This document shows, in pieces, positions 17,493 to 23,000 of a stretch of 23,000 nucleotides of DNA. The notes beneath the pieces are model-generated. The model did no database searches. It was given only the letters and a program-made list of their open reading frames with translations, and had not been told where the DNA came from. Both the position numbers and the translations under genes were made by a program. Source of the stretch: an uncultured Desulfuromonadales bacterium (GTDB lineage: Bacteria; Desulfobacterota; Desulfuromonadia; Desulfuromonadales; Geopsychrobacteraceae). Each line of letters starts with the position of its first letter. Position 1 is the first letter of the stretch. The stretch is taken from assembly GCA_947259685.1 (NCBI GenBank), contig CAMYNC010000052.1, positions 1 to 23,000 of the forward strand. Direction: 5' to 3'.

Positions 17493-18281
17493 ATGAACTA
17501 TCGATGCTACGGCAAACAGGGGGACGAGATCCACTCTGACGATATGGCAGAGTCCCTTGCCAAGGCAGACGTGGTTCTCTTCGGTGAACTGCACGGCACC
17601 CCTCTTATCCACCGGTTGCAGCAGGAGATCACCCGCGAGCTCTTCGCCATCAGAAAGCAGGACCTGGTTCTCGGGACTGAAATGTTCGAGGCGGACGATC
17701 AACTGATCCTGGATGAATACCTTTCCGGACTGATCCTGCATCGACATTTGGTGGCTGAGGCCAAGGTCTGGGACGGGTACGATAGCGATTACCGGCCGCT
17801 GGTCGATTTTGCCAGGGAGCAGGGCCTGCGTTTCATTGCCACGAATATCCCCAGACGCTATGCCAACCTGGTGGCCCGCGAGGGGCTCGGTGCCCTGGAG
17901 CGTCTCCCTGACGAGGCGAAGCGGTTCATCGCTCCTTTCCCGATAACGGTAGATCTAGCGACCCCCGGCTACCAGGAAATGCTGGGGATGAATATGGAAC
18001 AGGGAATGGGAATGGAGCCGGGCAATTTCGTCGCGGCCCAGGCGGTAAAAGATGCGACCATGGCGCATTTCATCCTGAACAACCTGCCGCCCGACGGGCT
18101 GATGGTCCACTTCAACGGCGATTACCACTCCAAACGGTACGGCGGTATTTACTGGTACCTGCAGCGGGCCGACAGGGATCTCACCGTGTTGACAATTGCT
18201 TCGGTTGCGGGAGAATCCCTGGAGTTCGCTGAAGGATGCAGGGACTTGGGGGATTTTGTACTGATTGTTCCTGAGGTTTGA
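17493..18281 (+). CDS. ChaN-like (Cofac_haem_bdg, PF04187-type) protein
   Basis: A 262-residue protein of the ChaN/Tiki-like fold, known from Campylobacter ChaN as a haem-binding lipoprotein linked to iron uptake. Near the N-terminus VVLFGELHGT (28-36, Glu32 and His34) is the family signature. Further family-like blocks are LVLGTEMFEADDQ, VDFAREQGLRFIATNIPRRYANLVAREG, PGNFVAAQAVKDATMAHFI and VHFNGDYHSKRYGGIYWYL. There is no signal peptide or lipobox, unlike exported members, so this copy looks cytoplasmic or has lost its 5' end. The only ribosome-like GGAG is 13 nt from the ATG, which is long, and no other in-frame start exists before an upstream stop. It lies directly after the dppA break, which suggests it arrived by, or was re-joined in, the same rearrangement. 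Confidence 0.82.
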   Translation: MNYRCYGKQGDEIHSDDMAESLAKADVVLFGELHGTPLIHRLQQEITRELFAIRKQDLVLGTEMFEADDQLILDEYLSGLILHRHLVAEAKVWDGYDSDYRPLVDFAREQGLRFIATNIPRRYANLVAREGLGALERLPDEAKRFIAPFPITVDLATPGYQEMLGMNMEQGMGMEPGNFVAAQAVKDATMAHFILNNLPPDGLMVHFNGDYHSKRYGGIYWYLQRADRDLTVLTIASVAGESLEFAEGCRDLGDFVLIVPEV

Positions 18282-18320
18282 ACCTGAATCCGTGAGTTCT
18301 GACCCATAAAAACAATCCGA

Positions 18321-18482
18321 GGAGGCTGCCCGAGAATAAGGGCCGAAGCGAAAATCCAGAAGTTTGAGAACAGCTTTTGGGTCGTTTGAGAGCTCATAGC
18401 CGTAGCTATGGGCCGAAAAGGAGCTGAAATATGAGCCAAGCAGCTGGGTTTGCAGCCGGCCTTCTATTCTCGGACAGCCTCC
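18321..18482. repeat. 162-bp palindromic element (possible MITE or structured RNA)
   Basis: The ends GGAGGCTGCCCGAGAATA (18321-18338) and TATTCTCGGACAGCCTCC (18465-18482) are inverted repeats matching at 17 of 18 positions. Pairing continues imperfectly inward for about 20 more bases (GGGCCG-AAGCGAAAATCCAG against the complement of CTGGGTTTGCAGCCGGCC). At the centre CATAGC (18395-18400) and GCTATG (18405-18410) make a perfect tight hairpin, with AGCTC (18391-18395) and GAGCT (18421-18425) outside. No coding frame fits. The layout resembles a non-autonomous palindromic repeat; target-site duplications are not evident. It lies 39 bp after the ChaN-like stop. Confidence 0.65.
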
Positions 18483-18839
18483 GAGGCAGCTTTCAGGGCA
18501 GTTTGAGCTGAGAGGGGAATTTTTGTAAATCTGACCACCGTTCAGTGTCCAGAAATACGGGGATTCCAACAATGACAATCAATTGAGCTTAGGTTGATAA
18601 CAATATCTTGAGACACAACAAAAGAGCCGGCAATATTTCCCAATTCACACACGGCGGGAGATTAATGCCAGTCGGGTAGATGCTTGACTTTATTAAACCT
18701 TTATGTTCCCGTGAACAGATGTTGTTTGCAGGCAAGTGTCGTCGCGGGATAAGAAAACCAGCCCCCCCTATATCAGGGGTATTTCATTGTTCCGCTTTCA
18801 ATAGCTGCGGGATCCCACTAAGAATAAGGAGGCAACATC
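18483..18839. other. Intergenic region upstream of the amino acid transporter
   Basis: No gene was found. TTGACT (18684-18689) could be a -35 but has no acceptable -10 at 16-18 nt. A weak hairpin CCCCT/AGGGG lies at 18766-18780. The ribosome site AAGGAGG of the transporter gene is at 18826-18832. The rest is AT-richer than the neighbouring genes and shows nothing I recognise. Confidence 0.5.
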
Positions 18840-19577
18840 ATGAGAAAACTGGCGGTATTAATTCTTACGAGCATCATGATTTTAACGTCCGGAGCGGCTT
18901 TTGCCGACAAATTGTATGTCGGTGTTGACACGGCTTTCGTGCCTTTTGAATATAAAGGCAAAGATGGCAAATACACCGGGTTTGATATCGATCTATGGGC
19001 AGAAATTGCAAAACGCATCGGTGTTGAATATGAATTGAAGCCGATGGATTTCAATGGTCTGATTCCTGGCTTGACAACCGGCAACCTGGATGTTGCCCTG
19101 GCGGCGATTTTTATCAAATCTGCCCGGGAGGAGAAAATCGACTTTTCTCATCCCTATTTCAGGGCTGGCCTGAAGGTCATGGTTCAGGAAAGCAACCAGG
19201 ACATCAAGGCTCCTGCTGATCTGAAAGGTAAAGTTGTTGCGGTAAAACTCGGCACCGCAACCGTTGAATATGTTGAAACCCTCGGCGCAAAGAAAGTCGT
19301 CAAGTTCCCCAATATCGATCAAGCTTATCTCGAAGTTGCCACCGGCGGTGCTGATGCGGCAATGCATGACACCCCGAACGTTCTCTATTACATCAAGACT
19401 GCCGGCAAAGGCAAGGTCAAGGCGGTCGGTCCCGACGTCAAAGCAGCCCAGTACGGGATTGCCTTTCCGCAAGGGAGTGCCTTGCGTGACAAAGCAAACG
19501 TTGCTCTTCTCAAGATGATGGAGGATGGCGCTTACGCTAAGCTTTACCGAAAATGGTTTGATGCAGACCCTGAATAG
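18840..19577 (+). CDS. Polar amino acid ABC transporter, periplasmic binding protein (GlnH-like)
   Basis: A 245-residue family 3 solute-binding protein that captures an amino acid in the periplasm and delivers it to the permease encoded next. Residues 1-22 are a signal peptide (ILTSIMILTSGAAFA). The mature part begins KLYVGVDTAFVPFEYKGKDG and has the hallmark YTGFDIDLWAEIAKRIG, GLIPGLTTGNLDVALAAI, EKIDFSHPYF and KLGTATVEYV; these are close to glutamine-binding GlnH. AAGGAGG stands 7 nt before the ATG. The ligand is probably glutamine or another polar amino acid, by resemblance only. A strong terminator separates it from the permease, so it should be made in excess. Confidence 0.94.
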   Translation: MRKLAVLILTSIMILTSGAAFADKLYVGVDTAFVPFEYKGKDGKYTGFDIDLWAEIAKRIGVEYELKPMDFNGLIPGLTTGNLDVALAAIFIKSAREEKIDFSHPYFRAGLKVMVQESNQDIKAPADLKGKVVAVKLGTATVEYVETLGAKKVVKFPNIDQAYLEVATGGADAAMHDTPNVLYYIKTAGKGKVKAVGPDVKAAQYGIAFPQGSALRDKANVALLKMMEDGAYAKLYRKWFDADPE

Positions 19578-19635
19578 GTTGAGGGGAAAAGCCAACTGAC
19601 CTGCAGTGAATTTAATGCAGAACGAAAGTATGCAC

Positions 19636-19685
19636 TCAGAATCCCTTCTGCACGAGCCTGTGCAGAAGGGATTCTGAATTTTTTA
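19636..19685 (+). terminator. Intra-operon terminator between binding protein and permease
   Basis: A perfect stem of 18 bp (19636-19653 with 19660-19677) closes the 6-nt loop GAGCCT and is followed by a T run at 19679-19684. It is the strongest hairpin of the window. Partial read-through would leave the downstream permease and ATPase at lower levels than the binding protein, a common arrangement in binding-protein transporters. Confidence 0.93.
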
Positions 19686-19726
19686 GCAGCATCTCCAGTT
19701 AACAGCCTTTACGGACGAGACAAATC

Positions 19727-20449
19727 ATGGATTTTGAATTTTCAGTTATTGTCGAATCTGTTCCTGCTCTTCTGGCCGGGGCCAAACTGACTTGGATCAT
19801 CACCATCCTGGGGATTATCGGGGGCATGGCCTGTGGTATTTTAGCCGGATTAGGGCGTATCGCCGGGACAGAAGCTCTTGGAGAACAGCCGCACGGGATC
19901 TTCAGGCCGATCAGTATCCTGATCAGGTATATATCCGGCGGCTATGTGGAGATGATACGCGGCACCCCGATCATTGTTCAGGCCATGTTTCTCTACTTTG
20001 CCTTTCCAATGCTGGTCAAACTTGTCACCGATATCGAACGCTTTCGTATTGAAGCTTTAACTGCCGCAGTCATTACAATTATCATCAATGCTGGGGCCTA
20101 CATTGCGGAGATCGTCCGGGGATCAGTCATGTCCGTTAACAAGGGACTGTTGGAAGCCGGGATGTCTCTGGGAATAAGTCGGTTTCAGCTGATCGTTCAT
20201 GTTATCGGCCCGATAGCTTTCAGAAGAATGATCCCCCCGCTCGGCAATCAGTTTATCATCAGCCTCAAGGACACCTCCCTTTTTATTGTCATCGGGGTCG
20301 GCGAATTGACAAGACAGGGCCAGGAAATTATGGCCAGCAATTTCAGGGCGCTTGAAATCTGGCTGACTGTGGCCGTCATGTATCTGATTATGACAACAGT
20401 GCTGGCCATGACATTACGACACCTCGAAAGAAGGATGAAGATATTTTAA
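19727..20449 (+). CDS. Polar amino acid ABC transporter permease (GlnP/HisM-like)
   Basis: A 240-residue inner-membrane subunit with about five hydrophobic segments (for example [20 protein letters not shown] and [20 protein letters not shown]). [20 protein letters not shown] is the HisM/GlnP family signature, and [20 protein letters not shown] is the EAA coupling loop that docks on the ATPase. The length is typical of this family. The ribosome site before the ATG is weak (ACGAGA), consistent with lower expression than the binding protein. The ATPase gene starts 1 bp after its stop, so the two are coupled. The insert at about 48-62 ([15 protein letters not shown]) is a little longer than in GlnP. 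The assignment is firm, the substrate inferred. Confidence 0.95.
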   Translation: MDFEFSVIVESVPALLAGAKLTWIITILGIIGGMACGILAGLGRIAGTEALGEQPHGIFRPISILIRYISGGYVEMIRGTPIIVQAMFLYFAFPMLVKLVTDIERFRIEALTAAVITIIINAGAYIAEIVRGSVMSVNKGLLEAGMSLGISRFQLIVHVIGPIAFRRMIPPLGNQFIISLKDTSLFIVIGVGELTRQGQEIMASNFRALEIWLTVAVMYLIMTTVLAMTLRHLERRMKIF

Positions 20450-20450
20450 A

Positions 20451-21191
20451 ATGCCGAGCATTATTGAACTGAAGAATGTGTGTAAGTCGTTTGGAAACAC
20501 CGAAGTTTTACACAACATCAACCTTTCCATACAGGAGGGTGAGGTTGTTGTGATCATAGGCCCGTCCGGCTCCGGAAAATCGACCCTGCTTCGTGGGATC
20601 AACTGCCTGGAAATGATAACCAGCGGGGAGCTGATCGTTGACAGTATCAGCATCCCTGCTGAGCAGAAAAGGGTCCGCCAGATACGGCTGGAGGTCGGTA
20701 TGGTCTTTCAGCAATTCAATCTTTTTCCACACATGACCGCGCTTGAGAATGTCGCTTTCGGCCCTCGCAAGGCGAGAAAACTGAATAAGGCTGAAGCAAC
20801 AGAGATTGCCAGAAACCTGCTTGACAGGGTTGGGTTGGCTGAATTTGAAAACAAACTCCCCGGGCAACTTTCCGGTGGGCAGCAGCAACGTGTTGCGATC
20901 GCCAGGGCCTTGGCAGTCAGCCCCAAAGTCATGCTGTTTGATGAGCCGACATCGGCTCTGGACCCCGAAATGATCGGTGAAGTTCTCGATGTTATGAAAA
21001 GCATTGCCAAAGACAGCGGCATGACAATGGTTGTAGTCACCCATGAAATGGGGTTTGCCTCCCAGGTCGGCAGCAGGCTGATCTTTATGGACGATGGCAG
21101 AATTATCGAAGAAGGCAAGCCCGGTGAAGTGATGAAAAATCCCCAGTCTGAACGACTCAAGGACTTTTTAGGGCATGTGAAGCATCACTAA
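20451..21191 (+). CDS. Polar amino acid ABC transporter ATPase (GlnQ-like)
   Basis: A 246-residue ATP-binding subunit powering uptake. Motifs in order: Walker [10 protein letters not shown] at 37-45, Q-loop [16 protein letters not shown] signature LSGGQQQR, Walker [14 protein letters not shown] with the D-loop, and the switch histidine in [10 protein letters not shown]. Length and sequence are typical of GlnQ/HisP proteins, and no residue is missing. It starts 1 bp after the permease stop with only a weak Shine-Dalgarno inside that gene, so it relies on translational coupling. It is the last gene of the transporter unit; no clear terminator was seen between its stop and the metY promoter region. 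Confidence 0.96.
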   Translation: MPSIIELKNVCKSFGNTEVLHNINLSIQEGEVVVIIGPSGSGKSTLLRGINCLEMITSGELIVDSISIPAEQKRVRQIRLEVGMVFQQFNLFPHMTALENVAFGPRKARKLNKAEATEIARNLLDRVGLAEFENKLPGQLSGGQQQRVAIARALAVSPKVMLFDEPTSALDPEMIGEVLDVMKSIAKDSGMTMVVVTHEMGFASQVGSRLIFMDDGRIIEEGKPGEVMKNPQSERLKDFLGHVKHH

Positions 21192-21260
21192 AAAGCTGGC
21201 CTTCCCATTATTATCAGATATCCTATCCTTATCGTCCACCAACACACTCCGGCTTTATTC

Positions 21261-21290
21261 TTGACAATCGCGCTAGGCCCATGCTAGATA
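21261..21290 (+). promoter_or_regulatory. Candidate metY promoter
   Basis: A consensus -35 TTGACA (21261-21266) and TAGATA (21285-21290) are 18 nt apart, about 85 bp before metY. The -35 is perfect, the -10 matches only 3 of 6 bases. It overlaps the inverted repeat at 21289-21312. Confidence 0.5.
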
Positions 21291-21312
21291 GTCAAACCTC
21301 GATACTTGACTA
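21289..21312. promoter_or_regulatory. Inverted repeat, candidate operator of metY
   Basis: TAGTCAA (21289-21295) and TTGACTA (21306-21312) are a perfect 7-bp inverted repeat with a 10-nt spacer, centred where transcription from the candidate promoter would begin. This fits a dimeric repressor site. It does not match the MetJ box, and the regulator is unknown. Confidence 0.45.
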
Positions 21313-21328
21313 ATCCACTCATTGTTAA

Positions 21329-22663
<1,335 letters not shown>

Positions 22664-22684
22664 AAGCAGGACATATAGCAAACC

Positions 22685-22716
22685 AAAAGGCGGGTTCTTC
22701 GGAACCCGCCTTTTTT
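22685..22716 (+). terminator. Rho-independent terminator after metY
   Basis: AAAAGGCGGGTTC (22685-22697) pairs perfectly with GAACCCGCCTTTT (22702-22714) around a TTCG tetraloop closed by C-G, and the T run continues to 22716. The flanking A run makes it potentially bidirectional. Confidence 0.96.
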
Positions 22717-22781
22717 GTATCATTTGACAACAGTGAGGCTATCCCGTTTTGTGGTGAAAGGCATTTTTACCATGGGGGACG

Positions 22782-22911
22782 CGGGGAACACGCGGGAAAC
22801 CAAAAAATGAAGAAAGCTCTTTGAAATAAATTCTACGAATTTAGTGAAGAGGTTTAGACCCAAGGTCCAAAGAATTTTATCATAGTCTTTAGCCTGCCCC
22901 CGTGTTCCCCG
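22782..22911. repeat. GC-rich inverted repeat in the right-hand intergenic region
   Basis: CGGGGAACACGCGGG (22782-22796) and CCCCCGTGTTCCCCG (22897-22911) are inverted copies matching at 14 of 15 positions, enclosing 100 bp of AT-rich DNA. ACCATGG (22769-22775) and GTGGTG (22911-22916) extend them loosely. No gene is visible from 22717 to 23000, apart from further short GC clusters near the edge. The arms may belong to a dispersed repeat family; the window end prevents a decision. Confidence 0.5.
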
Positions 22912-23000
22912 TGGTGAATAGAGATTTTAAGGTTTTGTCAATTTTTCTGTATGCGGGTTCACCATCCCTTTTTATTGCCCCGCGAAACCACGCATGGTAC

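Overview
The window looks like chromosomal DNA from a Gram-negative, probably anaerobic Desulfuromonadota bacterium (Desulfuromonas/Geobacter relatives). The reasons are an outer-membrane barrel protein, several Sec-type signal peptides, a stand-alone PflX-like radical SAM protein, tandem GAF/PAS histidine kinases, a spondin-domain protein and an apparent UGA-selenocysteine gene. This placement is inference from gene content. No rRNA, tRNA, CRISPR array or intact transposase was seen.

Layout. 1-130: a hairpin-rich stretch and a minus-strand terminator. 213-1992 (minus): an outer-membrane barrel protein and a PflX-like radical SAM protein. 2121-3895 (plus): an OmpR-type response regulator and its membrane histidine kinase, overlapping by ATGA. 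4052-5592 (plus): a three-gene methionine-sulfoxide-repair cluster made of a small secreted protein read through an in-frame TGA (probable selenocysteine), msrB and msrA. 5688-6365: an exported spondin_N protein with its own terminator. 6483-6719: a small unknown protein. 6781-8778 (minus): uvrB. 8862-12132 (minus): two related GAF/PAS sensor kinases in tandem; the upstream one is intact and the downstream one has lost its dimerisation/phosphoacceptor region. 12290-16742 (minus): a giant AsmA-like DUF748 protein followed by a secreted M23 peptidase. 17004-17428: a frameshifted, truncated dppA remnant. 17493-18281: a ChaN-like protein. 18282-18839: intergenic DNA with a 162-bp palindromic element. 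18840-21191: a complete polar amino acid ABC transporter (binding protein, terminator, permease, ATPase). 21374-22663: metY with a candidate promoter/operator and a strong terminator. 22717-23000: a GC-rich inverted repeat and no gene.

The most interesting locus is 4052-4375. The frame stays open on both sides of TGA 4154-4156 and ends in an ATGA overlap with msrB. A 7-bp hairpin with GG in its apical loop starts 15 nt after the TGA, as expected of a bacterial SECIS element. Without gaps, the residue encoded by TGA aligns with the catalytic cysteine of the MsrA encoded two genes downstream. The predicted product is therefore an exported, miniature MsrA-like selenoprotein lacking the MsrA substrate-binding core. 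It sits beside exported MsrB and MsrA and 156 bp behind a two-component system that could sense envelope stress.

The second half shows genome wear and rearrangement: a decayed kinase, a dppA fragment joined to a ChaN-like gene that lacks a signal peptide, and palindromic repeats.
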